DNA of 60,428 nt from Paludibacteraceae bacterium (GCA_017527495.1 JAFXPY010000044.1:1-60428), one strand, 5' to 3'. Positions 25,401 through 33,973 are shown, counted from the first letter of the stretch. Numbers and translations are program-made. The notes: a model not told the origin generated them from the sequence alone.

Positions 25401-25629
25401 CTATTCAAATATAGATTTGAGCAATGCCTGTTTGAGGTCGTTGCAGAGGGTTAGTACCTGTTTACTGAAATCTTCAGGTTTAAATGCAAACCCATCTATA
25501 AAGTTGCAACCTCGCCTAACTTCTTATATTTTCAACCCTCCTTCATAGCAACTCACTGATTTCATTGATTAGACGAGCTGAGTCCTCATTGAGTTCAGCA
25601 ATGGCGTTGAATGTGGATTCGTATTTCAT
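25401..25629 (-). pseudogene. Broken remnant of a small gene
   Basis: From an ATG at 25629 the minus strand reads MKYESTFNAIAELNEDS and about 11 further coding-like residues, then stops at 25543. In another frame the last part reads 'CNFIDGFAFKPEDFSKQ' and continues in protein-like fashion to a stop at 25401-25403. The two halves are out of frame by one base and separated by stop codons, as in a small helical protein gene that has suffered a frameshift. No family is recognised. The region also carries an antisense open frame with unconvincing composition. Confidence 0.45.
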
Positions 25630-25671
25630 GCGTTTTAATCAACTTTTAAATAGTGTTTAAAGACTGTTTTT

Positions 25672-27126
25672 TTATTGTACTTCAAATACTACGCGTCGGT
25701 TAAGTTGGCGCCCTTCGGAGGTTGCGTTGTCGGCAATAGGTTCGCGTTCACCGCGACCTTCTATAGTGATACGGTTCTCGTCTATTCCCCAGCGCAACAG
25801 GGTCTGGCGCACACTCTTCGCACGACGATAGGAGAGGTTTTTGTTGTAAGCATCGGAGCCTTGCGAGTCGGTATGACCTATAATCTTTATGTTCAGGTCG
25901 GGATATTGCAAGAGGAGTTTATAAAGTTGTTTGAGCGTTGGCAGCGACGGAATCATGACGATAGTCAAATCGGTGTCGAAATAGATATCTTGCAGCGTGA
26001 ATTGTGCACCCTTGTACAACTGATGTCGTTCGAGTTGTGTACCGGGTCCAAAGGTATTATTGTAGGCTTGACCATTAGTTTGTTGTGCTTCGCGTGCGCG
26101 AGCTACACTGTCGTTATAGGCTTGCTGACGGCGTGCGAGTTGTGCTTGTTGCTCTGCAAGAGCATAGGCGGCAGCATTGATAGAGTCTTGACGCACACGA
26201 TTGATGGAGTCGAAACGCGCCTGAGCGATAGAGTCTTGTATGGCTTGGTTGATAGAGTCGAGCTCATTTTTCTTCTTTTCGTCCTCGTCGTCTTTTTCTT
26301 CTTTCTCTTTGTTGTCGCCGATATGTATTCCGACGGTAAATTTCAGACCTACCTCAAAATTATGCGCATTGGCAAACATTCCTTCTTTTGATTGATATGG
26401 GTGATACATCTTTACATCCATATATTTGGTGTAGTCTGGAGTGGCCATTGCGCCGAGGTCGGTGCGTGGCGCGATGTCGAGCATACCTACTTCACCGAAC
26501 ACCGCGAGTTTGTACTTATGTTTCTCACCAAAAGACACACCGGCTTCGAGATGTCCTAAGAGGTCGAACTTATAGCGCATGTCGTTTTCCGAAGATATGC
26601 CTCGGGTGTAGAAGCCATGATTAGCCATGTTCTCAAGCGGGACATAGAATTCACTATAGTCGCCCCATGTGGTTAGGTCGGCTGTGGCTGCTGTTGAGCC
26701 TTTGAAATGGATGTCAGGCACCAAACCGGCAAGGAAATAGAACGCACCGAATTGCGCACCGGCAAGGACAGGGATGCGGAACGAGGTGGAGGAGAAGTCG
26801 TCGGTGCGTTTGCTGATTTGTCCGTTGTTGGTGAATGCCATAGTCTCAGTGTCTAACATTCGCTGAGTGATGGTTTGGTCGACAATCTTGAGTCGGTGTT
26901 TATAATAGGAAAATTCGACACCTAAATCGAGCAACAAATGTTCGTTTTGCCATTCATAACCCACACCAATCTGTCCACCAAACAAGCCACTTGATTTGGT
27001 TTGGTCCATTTTGTCGAAAGTGCCGGAATAGCCTGCTTGCATAGAACCGGTGATAAAGTGTTGTGCCTGAATGCTTGCTGCCACGGCAAGCAACATCATT
27101 ACGAGATATGTCTTTACTGTTTTCAT
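25672..27126 (-). CDS. OmpA-family outer-membrane protein
   Basis: A 484-aa protein with a signal peptide (MKTVKTYLVMMLLAVAASIQA). The N-terminal part (about 25-270) is a beta-barrel pattern with alternating aromatic strands ('AGYSGTFDKM', 'IGVGYEW', 'DLGVEFSYYKHRLK'). A charged helical linker (about 275-360) repeats the word D-S-I-N/A and is rich in Q and A. The C-terminal OmpA domain (about 375-484) carries 'IYFDTDLT', 'IIGHTDSQGSDAYN' and 'SYRRAKSVRQTLLRWG', the peptidoglycan-binding signature. It anchors the outer membrane to peptidoglycan. Its start overlaps the stop of the preceding T9SS cargo gene by four bases, so the two are co-expressed. Confidence 0.9.
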   Translation of the reverse strand: MKTVKTYLVMMLLAVAASIQAQHFITGSMQAGYSGTFDKMDQTKSSGLFGGQIGVGYEWQNEHLLLDLGVEFSYYKHRLKIVDQTITQRMLDTETMAFTNNGQISKRTDDFSSTSFRIPVLAGAQFGAFYFLAGLVPDIHFKGSTAATADLTTWGDYSEFYVPLENMANHGFYTRGISSENDMRYKFDLLGHLEAGVSFGEKHKYKLAVFGEVGMLDIAPRTDLGAMATPDYTKYMDVKMYHPYQSKEGMFANAHNFEVGLKFTVGIHIGDNKEKEEKDDEDEKKKNELDSINQAIQDSIAQARFDSINRVRQDSINAAAYALAEQQAQLARRQQAYNDSVARAREAQQTNGQAYNNTFGPGTQLERHQLYKGAQFTLQDIYFDTDLTIVMIPSLPTLKQLYKLLLQYPDLNIKIIGHTDSQGSDAYNKNLSYRRAKSVRQTLLRWGIDENRITIEGRGEREPIADNATSEGRQLNRRVVFEVQ

Positions 27127-29093
27127 TGAACAAGTATTTTAGTCATTATTGGTTTTTGATGGTTTTCATCATATATAGCCACGAGATAAAGCCCTCGCTG
27201 GAAAAGCATGTCTAACATGTTTTCGCCTATCGTGCCGCGTTGAACATACATAAGCCTACCCTGCGCATCAAAGACATTGATCAGTGCCGTTTGATACAAT
27301 GCAACTTTTATTCTGTTTCTTGATGACGTTACAACAGGGTATTTAGTTGAATCGGTTTTATGTTGTGCTATGAGCGGGCATGTCATTGCCGTATTGCCGG
27401 CATCGTCGGTGAGCAAGACAGAGTATTCGGCACCTACTTCAAGAGTTTGATAGATGAACGACTCTGTTTCACCTTGCATCAGAGAATCATTTTTGTACCA
27501 TTGGAAGGCTGTGAAATTGTAGCCTCCATTAAAGTCGTGAGTCAGCACGCCAATATAGTCGTTCCATTTTTGAAGCATTACATCAGCAGGATAGCGCACA
27601 TCAATCTGCTTCTCGCTAAAGACTGACTCTCCTAAATTATATACGCTTACGCGAACTGTAGAAATACCCTTAGGCAAAAGGATAGGCACATAGCCTGATT
27701 GCTTTGTTTCCGAAGTCGGGAGATATGTGAAAGACTGACCATTGATGCTGAAACAAACAGAGTCAGGCACTCCCAAATTCAGAGTCAGTTGGAATTGCAA
27801 CAGAGTGTCGCCACAGATGAGGGCGTCAAAAAAAACACTGCAACTGACAGAATCATAATGAGGTTTTTCGCCCACTTTGATTATGGTTTGCAATATGCTG
27901 TCCAACCCACAGACATTAGTCAATGTGTCATTGACAACAGTGTCGGAATAGAACACCTGCCCGTTGTATGTCCCTTGCCATGGCAGTTCAATAGTACCGA
28001 CAATTTCAGTAGAGGGCTGACTGACTTTGAGGTGATGAATTTCAGAAAGTGAGCTGCAATTGAGATAGTTGATAGCCTCATTGCCTGCCACTTGGAGCAT
28101 ATAATAGCCACTATCTTGCGCCGTGACATTGTCAATCACTAAATCTTTTGTTTGCGCCAACTTAGACCATTGCGACGGATCGCTGTTGTCTTTCATTGTT
28201 GCCGAATAATACCACTGATATTCAAGAGGTTCGGCAAATGTTCCGTCATTCTGGAAATCAGATTGCAGAGTGAAACTCTTGTCAGGGCAAGCCAACTCGT
28301 CGGCTTGAATCTGCACAGGAGGTGCAACGAGGTATATCTCAATATCGTCGAGTGCGAAGTCATTACCCACACTGGCTCCTGTATTGTTGAGAATACTCAT
28401 TCTCAGAGCAGAAACACCTTCGGGCACAAGGAAATCGAAGCCATACTGATGCCATTGCGCCGATTTGTTCCATAGGTTGAGAGTTGAATCGACATTACCT
28501 ATTGTGTCGCACGGCAAAAAGCCTGTTGCAGTTTGAGCGATTATAGTGTCTTGCTCGTCGTCGTAGATGGCAAATAAAAGATTTGGGAAAGTAACATAAG
28601 TGTTGTCGTCTTCAAGTTTTTTGACGGTAAAAGCGGTCATTACATTCACAGCCCATGCCGAGAACGCCAAGCGTGTTCCTACACAAATATCATTGAGCTT
28701 GACAGAATAGAACACATCTGGGTTAATACTATGTCCGTCTATTTCGAGGAGATAACCGCGCTGATAGTCGTTCTCATAGGTATGGTCGTCTTGAATAAAC
28801 CATTGCGAAAATCGTGCTCCCTCGCCTTTTGGATTATTCACCGAAGTGTCACCATTGCAATAGCCACTCTTGGTAACGAGATATTTGTTTGGTGCCATAG
28901 TTGGCCACGAGTCGGTATATACTTGACGATATTCTTCCGACATAGACTCGACGGGCTGCTGAGAGATTCGAGCATCGGCCGAGTCATTGCCCCCGAAATC
29001 TTCACGGAAAAGCAAACGCCCCTGAGGCGTATAGTCGGCCAATAAGTTGGTCGTGATTAGTGAAAGAAATAATATGAACAATGTCTTTCTCAT
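27123..29093 (-). CDS. Large secreted protein with Ig-like module and probable T9SS tail
   Basis: A 656-aa protein with a signal peptide (MRKTLFILFLSLITTNLLA). The first 260 residues resemble a jelly-roll or lamin-like surface domain ('GRLLFREDFGGNDSAD', 'NDFALDDIEIYLV'). An Ig-like segment follows ('YQWYYSATMKDNSD', 'DSGYYMLQV'), then another beta-rich region. The last 65 residues ('IKVALYQTALINVFDAQG', 'GLYLVAIYDENHQKP') fit a T9SS type A sorting domain. No enzyme motif is seen. It is the first gene of an operon with the OmpA-family gene (four-base overlap), suggesting a cell-surface partner. Confidence 0.72.
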   Translation of the reverse strand: MRKTLFILFLSLITTNLLADYTPQGRLLFREDFGGNDSADARISQQPVESMSEEYRQVYTDSWPTMAPNKYLVTKSGYCNGDTSVNNPKGEGARFSQWFIQDDHTYENDYQRGYLLEIDGHSINPDVFYSVKLNDICVGTRLAFSAWAVNVMTAFTVKKLEDDNTYVTFPNLLFAIYDDEQDTIIAQTATGFLPCDTIGNVDSTLNLWNKSAQWHQYGFDFLVPEGVSALRMSILNNTGASVGNDFALDDIEIYLVAPPVQIQADELACPDKSFTLQSDFQNDGTFAEPLEYQWYYSATMKDNSDPSQWSKLAQTKDLVIDNVTAQDSGYYMLQVAGNEAINYLNCSSLSEIHHLKVSQPSTEIVGTIELPWQGTYNGQVFYSDTVVNDTLTNVCGLDSILQTIIKVGEKPHYDSVSCSVFFDALICGDTLLQFQLTLNLGVPDSVCFSINGQSFTYLPTSETKQSGYVPILLPKGISTVRVSVYNLGESVFSEKQIDVRYPADVMLQKWNDYIGVLTHDFNGGYNFTAFQWYKNDSLMQGETESFIYQTLEVGAEYSVLLTDDAGNTAMTCPLIAQHKTDSTKYPVVTSSRNRIKVALYQTALINVFDAQGRLMYVQRGTIGENMLDMLFQRGLYLVAIYDENHQKPIMTKILVQ

Positions 29094-29099
29094 ATTTTT

Positions 29100-30113
29100 T
29101 TATTGAATTTGTTGCTTTACAGAAGCCTCGTGTATGGCTTGCATTATTGTGTTAACTAATTGTTCTTCAATGTTATGTTGTTGTGCCCATTGCAGGCGTT
29201 TGTGCAGTATCTGTTGATATCTTTCCGGCTGCAAAACTGGCATATTATGTTGTTGTTTGATTTCGCCGATATGTTTTGAAATCGTCATACGCTGTTCGAT
29301 GAGAGCCCATATTTGACTGTCAATTTCGTTGATTTGCTCGCGCAGTTGCAGCAGGTCTTTCTCGGCCTTGTTTTGTGTGCGCACATTCAGTCCATCAATT
29401 AATTGTCGGTATTGCTCAGGCGTCAGCTGCTGCATGGCGTCAGACAGTGCTTCGTGCGGGTTGCAATGCACCTCTATCATCAATCCATCAAGACCGATTT
29501 GCATAGCTTGCTGTGCAATGATAGGCACCAAAGCAGCATTGCCTGTGATATGACTTGGGTCGCACACAATAGGAATGTCGGGCATCGTTCGTTTCAGTTC
29601 GATAGGCATCACCCATGCTGCGTCATTACGCATGTTGCCGTTCTGATAGGCATTTTGATTGACACCACGATGCACAGCCACGATATTTTCTATTCCGACT
29701 TTTCTCAAACGACTGATAGCGCCAATCCATAAATCAACATCAGCACTGATTGGATTTTTCACCATCACCACACCGGCATAGCCCTTCAAACTATCGCACA
29801 AAGCCTGCACAGCAAAGGGGTCGGACACAGTGCGTGCACCTATCCAAAGCGCATCAAAGCCGGCATCACGGCAGAGTTGGACATGTTGCGTCGTTGCCAC
29901 CTCAGTGCATATTTTCAAGCCAAACATATCGCGTGCCTTCGTCATCCATTCAATACCTCTTTCCCCTACCCCTTGAAAGGAATGAGGCGAGGTGCGTGGC
30001 TTCCACAGTCCTGCACGGAAAAAGTCTATCTTGCAAGGCTGAAGAGCCTGCGCCACTGCGAGCACCTGCTGTTCAGTCTCTGCGGCACATGGTCCGGCAA
30101 TATATTTTAGCAT
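29100..30113 (-). CDS. Bifunctional DAHP synthase / chorismate mutase
   Basis: A 337-aa cytosolic enzyme starting at ATG 30113, directly before 'LKYIAGPCAAET'; the ATG at 30128 lies in spacer repeat sequence and is less likely. The N-terminal barrel (about 1-245) is a class Ib DAHP synthase with 'AGPCAAE', 'FRAGLWKPRTSPHSFQG', 'VMVKNP', 'AVHRGV' and 'VCDPSHITG'. The C-terminal about 85 residues are an AroQ-type chorismate mutase ('LLQLREQINEIDSQIWALIEQRM'). The enzyme performs the first step of the shikimate pathway and the chorismate branch to prephenate. The C-terminal mutase can serve as the allosteric prephenate sensor. This fusion order is common in Bacteroidales. Confidence 0.92.
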   Translation of the reverse strand: MLKYIAGPCAAETEQQVLAVAQALQPCKIDFFRAGLWKPRTSPHSFQGVGERGIEWMTKARDMFGLKICTEVATTQHVQLCRDAGFDALWIGARTVSDPFAVQALCDSLKGYAGVVMVKNPISADVDLWIGAISRLRKVGIENIVAVHRGVNQNAYQNGNMRNDAAWVMPIELKRTMPDIPIVCDPSHITGNAALVPIIAQQAMQIGLDGLMIEVHCNPHEALSDAMQQLTPEQYRQLIDGLNVRTQNKAEKDLLQLREQINEIDSQIWALIEQRMTISKHIGEIKQQHNMPVLQPERYQQILHKRLQWAQQHNIEEQLVNTIMQAIHEASVKQQIQ

Positions 30114-30120
30114 TTTATTA

Positions 30121-30215
30121 TTTACCATTGGGGCATTTTATCATTTGGCTATTTACCATTTTATCATTTGGTCATTTACCATTTGGGCATTTATTTGGCT
30201 ATTTGGTTTTATTTA
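30121..30215 (-). repeat. Degenerate ATTTACCATTTGG spacer repeats
   Basis: ATTTACCATT and TTATCATTTGG words alternate six or more times between the DAHP synthase gene and the next repeat block. Similar words recur at 34843-34885 and briefly at 51455. All three sites separate co-directional minus-strand genes. Confidence 0.7.
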
Positions 30216-30240
30216 CTCATTTTTCGAGTTCTCTATCAGC

Positions 30241-30365
30241 TTTCAGCAAAGCGGTCTTATGTCTTTATTCTTTCAGCGAAGCGGTCTTTACTCTTTCAGC
30301 GAAGCGGTCTTATGTCTTTATTCTTTCAGCGAAGCGGTCTTTACTCTTTCAGCGAAGCGGTCTTT
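30241..30365 (-). repeat. Dispersed element array: TTTCAGCGAAGCGGTCTT with alternating 30- and 23-bp spacing
   Basis: GCGGTCT occurs at 30251, 30281, 30304, 30334 and 30357 (steps 30, 23, 30, 23), that is a 53-bp super-unit. On the minus strand it reads GACCGCTTCGCTGAAAGA, matching the elements at 17395 and 22486. It fills the spacer between the SDR and DAHP synthase genes. Confidence 0.9.
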
Positions 30366-30368
30366 GTT

Positions 30369-31157
30369 CTAATTAAACACTTTCAGTCTTTTTTGGGCAG
30401 CCAATACGAACCAGTCGGGCAGGTGATTGATTATCGGTATGGCTATATGGTTGACTAATCCGGGTACTGTCTTTTTCTTACCGCGAAACATGGCTTTCAG
30501 GGCACGACGGACTAATTTTTCGGGTGGCATGATGATATGCACATTGCGCAATATGCGTCGCGCCCGGTCACTTATGTTGTAGAGCGGTGTGTCTATCGCT
30601 CCCGGGCAGACTGCTGTGACAGTTACGCCATAACGCTTGTACTCATACCATAGTGCTTTAGAGAAATTGAGCAAGTAACTCTTGGTTGCATTATAGAGCT
30701 GAATGCCCGGCATTGCCATCCATGCCGACATGCTCGACATGTTGAGAATGTAGCCTTTGCCTCGTTGGCACATCTCTTTGCCAAACAGATGGCAGAGGTT
30801 GGTGGTGGTTATAACATGCAGTTGCAGCATAGCGTTGACTTTTCCTAACGGCACATTGTTGAACGGCGTGAAAATCAGGAAGCCGGCATTGTTAACTAAT
30901 ACTTCAACTTCGAGTTGCAGTTGTTTGCAATAGTCGAAAATCTCTTGTGCTGCATGTGGGTCGGTGAGGTCTTTATATAATGGTATTGCGCTGACAGCAT
31001 AGTTCTCATGCAGAAGTCGTGCGAGGTCAAGGAGTTGTTCCTCCTGATTGCTGACAAGCAAGAGGTTGTAACGATAGTCGCGTGCCAACTGCGTGGCATA
31101 CTGAAGTCCTATGCCTGACGAGGCTCCTGTTACTATTGCATATCTGGTGTTTGTCAT
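30369..31157 (-). CDS. Short-chain dehydrogenase/reductase, hydroxysteroid-dehydrogenase-like (SDR-1)
   Basis: A 262-aa classical SDR: cofactor motif TGASSGIG (residues 11-18), 'LVNNAGFL' (NNAG), catalytic Ser in 'NMSSMSAWM' and Y-N-A-T-K with catalytic Tyr and Lys. The C-terminal extension 'GKKKTVPGLVNHIAIPIIN' resembles the HSD17B/11-beta-HSD-like group. It is closely similar to SDR-2 at 34051. Its start overlaps the stop of ATPase B by four bases, so it is translated from the ATPase mRNA. Oxidation or reduction of a hydroxyl on a steroid or fatty acyl chain is likely; a 3-hydroxysteroid role is inferred from the reductases at 36.7-38.9 kb. Confidence 0.85.
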   Translation of the reverse strand: MTNTRYAIVTGASSGIGLQYATQLARDYRYNLLLVSNQEEQLLDLARLLHENYAVSAIPLYKDLTDPHAAQEIFDYCKQLQLEVEVLVNNAGFLIFTPFNNVPLGKVNAMLQLHVITTTNLCHLFGKEMCQRGKGYILNMSSMSAWMAMPGIQLYNATKSYLLNFSKALWYEYKRYGVTVTAVCPGAIDTPLYNISDRARRILRNVHIIMPPEKLVRRALKAMFRGKKKTVPGLVNHIAIPIINHLPDWFVLAAQKRLKVFN

Positions 31158-32524
31158 TTGTTTAATGCTCCTATATTTCCCAAAATTGGACTAATAAAAT
31201 TTGATAGTATACTTGGCAAAAAACCCACCAAATAAAAAGGTAGGCTAATAAGCGTGAATGGTGTATTATTTATTGTTTTTATGTTGTCAATTCTAAATTC
31301 GTCAGACCAAACCCTTATTGCGACATCGCATTTTGATTCGTCCACAAAAGAATGAAGCGAACGTAATTTTGAGTTATGACCTGTCTTAACTTCTATTGGC
31401 ACGATTTGTCCTTCGTAGCAATATTCAAAATCTATCTCTGCAGAAGAGCGTTCTCTACTCCAAAAATTACGATGCGCTAAAACACTATTACTTAATGTTA
31501 ATAATTCTTGTCCGACAACATGTTCTGCTATGGCACCTTTCCATGTGTCAAGGATATCGTCTGCGTTAAGAATATCTTTCTGAATATGAGAAAAATAATT
31601 AACCAAACCGGTATCCAACACCATCAATTTCGGTGCTCTTGTGTGCTGTTGAACCAATGGTAGCGAGATATTGCTATTGGGGTAAATCAATTCTATCAAC
31701 ATGGCTTTCTCTATAGTACGCAGAGCCTCACCTACTTCACGGCTTTTATAGTTGGAACCTTGAATATGCGTCATTGAAATTGATTGTCCGGCAAGAGGCC
31801 ATAAATTATCCATTAAGAAACGAATAATTTCCGTTTGTGTCTTATTGGAAGAATATTTTTCTATATCGTCTTTGTAAGAAATAAGCAGTGTGTCGAACAC
31901 ATCATTTAGACTAACAATATCTTTAGACTCAACAAATTGGTTTACAGCCTCAGGCATTCCTCCCACAAGCATATAATTTTTGAAAAGCGCCATCAGTAAA
32001 TCATGGAAAGCATGAGATTCTGATGGTTGTTTTTCGATCAAATCTATTATTGATTTATGTCCCAATGCTTTAGCAAATTCTCTGAAGGACACAGGTCGTA
32101 ATGCCATATATTGCACCCGTCCGACAGGAAATGAAGTATGTACATCAATCAAAGATTCGAGTAAAGAACCGGCAGCAATAACATATAAGTCAGGCCTTTG
32201 CTCATAAAAATATCGAAGTTGTTCGATGGCTTCCGGCGAATATTGTATCTCATCAAAAAAGATAAGTGTTTTACCATTATTTTGATTTTTCCCTTGAGAT
32301 GCGAATAGGCGAATAATAAGTTGCTCAAGAGAAACAAATTCATCAAATATACGCCTATTATTCCTTTCTTCTAAATTGACATATAAAAAGGTATCAAATT
32401 CTATGGCAAACTGCTTTACAACAGATGTTTTTCCTACTTGTCTTGCTCCACGCAAAATCAATGGTTTGCGATGTTCGTTCGCAGCCCATTTTCGTAAATC
32501 AGATATTATATCGCGTGAAAACAT
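31154..32524 (-). CDS. AAA_14 / DUF4143 ATPase (locus B)
   Basis: A 456-aa protein. Walker A GARQVGKT (residues 26-33), Walker B 'LIFFDEIQYS' (Asp-Glu at 90-91) and 'AAGSLLES' as sensor. Its C-terminal DUF4143 domain has 'SSAEIDFEY' and 'PIEVKTG' (IEVK at 377-380), a D...E-x-K arrangement like PD-(D/E)XK nucleases. It is a clear homologue of ATPase D, sharing 'RKPLILRGARQVGKT', 'FPVGRV-x-YMA' and 'SNYKSRE' motifs. The start at 32524 follows a perfect promoter with a 17-nt leader. The 3' end overlaps SDR-1 by four bases. Confidence 0.9.
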   Translation of the reverse strand: MFSRDIISDLRKWAANEHRKPLILRGARQVGKTSVVKQFAIEFDTFLYVNLEERNNRRIFDEFVSLEQLIIRLFASQGKNQNNGKTLIFFDEIQYSPEAIEQLRYFYEQRPDLYVIAAGSLLESLIDVHTSFPVGRVQYMALRPVSFREFAKALGHKSIIDLIEKQPSESHAFHDLLMALFKNYMLVGGMPEAVNQFVESKDIVSLNDVFDTLLISYKDDIEKYSSNKTQTEIIRFLMDNLWPLAGQSISMTHIQGSNYKSREVGEALRTIEKAMLIELIYPNSNISLPLVQQHTRAPKLMVLDTGLVNYFSHIQKDILNADDILDTWKGAIAEHVVGQELLTLSNSVLAHRNFWSRERSSAEIDFEYCYEGQIVPIEVKTGHNSKLRSLHSFVDESKCDVAIRVWSDEFRIDNIKTINNTPFTLISLPFYLVGFLPSILSNFISPILGNIGALNK

Positions 32525-32547
32525 AGTCGCTTATTAATTTTACACTG

Positions 32548-32579
32548 CAAAATTACTATAAATAAATATATTATGCAAA
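32548..32579 (-). promoter_or_regulatory. Promoter of ATPase B
   Basis: On the minus strand TTTG (32579-32576), a 20-bp spacer and TAATTTTG (32555-32548) match the consensus. The predicted start near 32541 leaves about 17 nt before the ATG. The repeat array begins directly at the -33 box. Confidence 0.82.
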
Positions 32580-32703
32580 TTTTTGTTCAATTTGCAGGGA
32601 TAAAACGCATCATTTTTGTTCAATTTGCAAGGATAAACGCTTTATTTTTGTTTAATTTGCAAGGATAAAATGCATCATTTTTGTTCAATTTGCAAGGATA
32701 AGT
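32580..32703 (-). repeat. 33-bp tandem array (four copies) upstream of ATPase B
   Basis: TTTGTTCAATTTGCAAGGAT recurs with its GTTCAA (once GTTTAA) at 32585, 32618, 32650 and 32683 (steps 33, 32, 33). In gene orientation the unit is CCTTGCAAATTGAACAAAAA followed by TGATGCAT or a variant. The array fills the whole gap between the end of ATPase C and the promoter of ATPase B. Confidence 0.95.
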
Positions 32704-32708
32704 ATATT

Positions 32709-33851
32709 TTAGCGTATATTTACTAAAAACAATCGTCTGAGCCATATTGCCATAAAGCGGTCATAGACACGGTAGCCGTTGGGCATTTTCAAGACTAATT
32801 CGCGGTCTATCAGATTGTGAAGTGCACGGTTTACGCTACTTGGTATTCCCAAGTCGTATTTTTTTATAAATTCACTTGCATTAACTTTTTCAACTACACC
32901 TTCTGCTGCAATAGCACGCAGGAGCATACACTGGTTTTCGGTCAGGTTGTCGTAAATGTTGCGGAAATTCTCGTCTTCGGCTGCTAAAATATCCAATAGT
33001 GCGGTTTGTATATCTTGCTGTTCTATCTTTTGTTTACCGCTCTCCCACAGACGGTTGAGAATATATTGCATGTACCATGTATGTCCTTCGAAGCGGTCGT
33101 ATATTTCATCAAAGACCTCGTTGCTCAAAGAGCGTTTGGCTTTAGTGAAAAACTTTTGTGCAAATTGGCGGTAGGTGTCTTTAGGTATAGCGAAGAGTTG
33201 TATTTTATCTGTGCTGCGATAGAATGGGCGGTTTGGTGATGTGAATATCTCGTTCATCAAGTGTTGTTTGCTGCCGGAAAAGATGAATCTCACATTTTTT
33301 GTAAACTGCATTTGTTCGCGAAGCAGGGCTTCTATGCCTGAATCGGCGTAGGAGGCAATTTGCTGAAACTCGTCGATTGCCAAATAGAATTCCTTTCCTA
33401 TACTTCTGAGATAATTGAAAATTTCCAACAATGTGTGTTTTGCTTCTTTAGCCTGAAAGTCAAGTCCTATTTGCGGTTCGCCGGTCAGAGGGTCGGTTGC
33501 CATATAGACACGACTGTTTTTGAAAAAGTTGGCAAATGTGGCGAGTGCTTTTTCTATCGGTGAGTCGAAACACCCTAATATCTGTCGTGCCAATATCTGG
33601 ACGAAATCGTTGAGTGATTTGGTTGAAAAAATGTCGGCATAAATACATACGGGTGCGTTCTTTTCTTTTTTCAGTTGCTCAAACATATTGATTATCAGGC
33701 CTGTTTTGCCCATACGTCGTTCGCTCATCAGCGTAACGTTGCCTCCATTGCGTAATGCTGATAAGATGTGCTCCTGCTCTGCCTGACGGCTGCAAAAATA
33801 GTCGTCAGTAGCGAAGTTATAAACCGTAAATGGATTGCCTAATTCTTTCAT
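32709..33851 (-). CDS. Archaeal-ATPase-like AAA protein with C-terminal winged helix (locus C)
   Basis: A 380-aa protein from ATG 33851 (MKELGNPFTVYNFATDDYF); an in-frame ATG at 33890 lies inside the repeat array and would add 13 residues. The Walker A 'SERRMGKT', Walker B 'FYLAIDEFQQ' and 'FIFSGSKQH' sensor match the PF01637-type ATPases. The C-terminal part (about 300-370) looks like a winged helix ('LTENQCMLLRAIAAEGVV', 'SSVNRALHNLIDRELVLK'), suggesting nucleic-acid binding. No nuclease-like domain is present, unlike A, B and D. Members of this group have no settled role. Its downstream neighbour is ATPase B, separated only by the 33-bp array. Confidence 0.87.
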   Translation of the reverse strand: MKELGNPFTVYNFATDDYFCSRQAEQEHILSALRNGGNVTLMSERRMGKTGLIINMFEQLKKEKNAPVCIYADIFSTKSLNDFVQILARQILGCFDSPIEKALATFANFFKNSRVYMATDPLTGEPQIGLDFQAKEAKHTLLEIFNYLRSIGKEFYLAIDEFQQIASYADSGIEALLREQMQFTKNVRFIFSGSKQHLMNEIFTSPNRPFYRSTDKIQLFAIPKDTYRQFAQKFFTKAKRSLSNEVFDEIYDRFEGHTWYMQYILNRLWESGKQKIEQQDIQTALLDILAAEDENFRNIYDNLTENQCMLLRAIAAEGVVEKVNASEFIKKYDLGIPSSVNRALHNLIDRELVLKMPNGYRVYDRFMAIWLRRLFLVNIR

Positions 33852-33866
33852 ACTCTGCCAATTACA

Positions 33867-33945
33867 AATTACACATTTTGCGTTACACATTTTGCGTTAC
33901 ACATTTTGCGTTACACATTTTGCGTTACACATTTTGCGTTACAAA
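33867..33945 (-). repeat. 14-bp tandem array (five copies) in the 5' UTR of ATPase C
   Basis: TTACACATTTTGCG recurs with GCG at 33880, 33894, 33908, 33922 and 33936: an exact 14-bp period. In gene orientation the unit is CGCAAAATGTGTAA and contains an ATG. The array begins at the -7 box and ends about 15 bp before the start codon, so most of the leader is made of repeats. Confidence 0.95.
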
Positions 33946-33973
33946 AGTAATGTATTTTTTTCAATTAGCAAAA
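33942..33973 (-). promoter_or_regulatory. Promoter of ATPase C
   Basis: On the minus strand TTTTG (33973-33969), a 19-bp spacer and TACTTTTG (33949-33942). Transcription is expected near 33935, inside the 14-bp array, about 84 nt before the start codon. Confidence 0.7.

Noticed and set aside
25675-26391. 238-codon plus-strand open frame
   Set aside because: Antisense to the OmpA-family gene, whose motifs are unmistakable on the minus strand.
29750-30376. 208-codon plus-strand open frame
   Set aside because: Half is antisense to the DAHP synthase gene and half is translated spacer repeats (phenylalanine/serine-rich words).
33852-33890. N-terminal extension of ATPase C
   Set aside because: The ATG at 33890 is inside the 14-bp array; the protein from 33851 begins with the conserved NPF segment of the family. 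Kept only as a translational-control idea.
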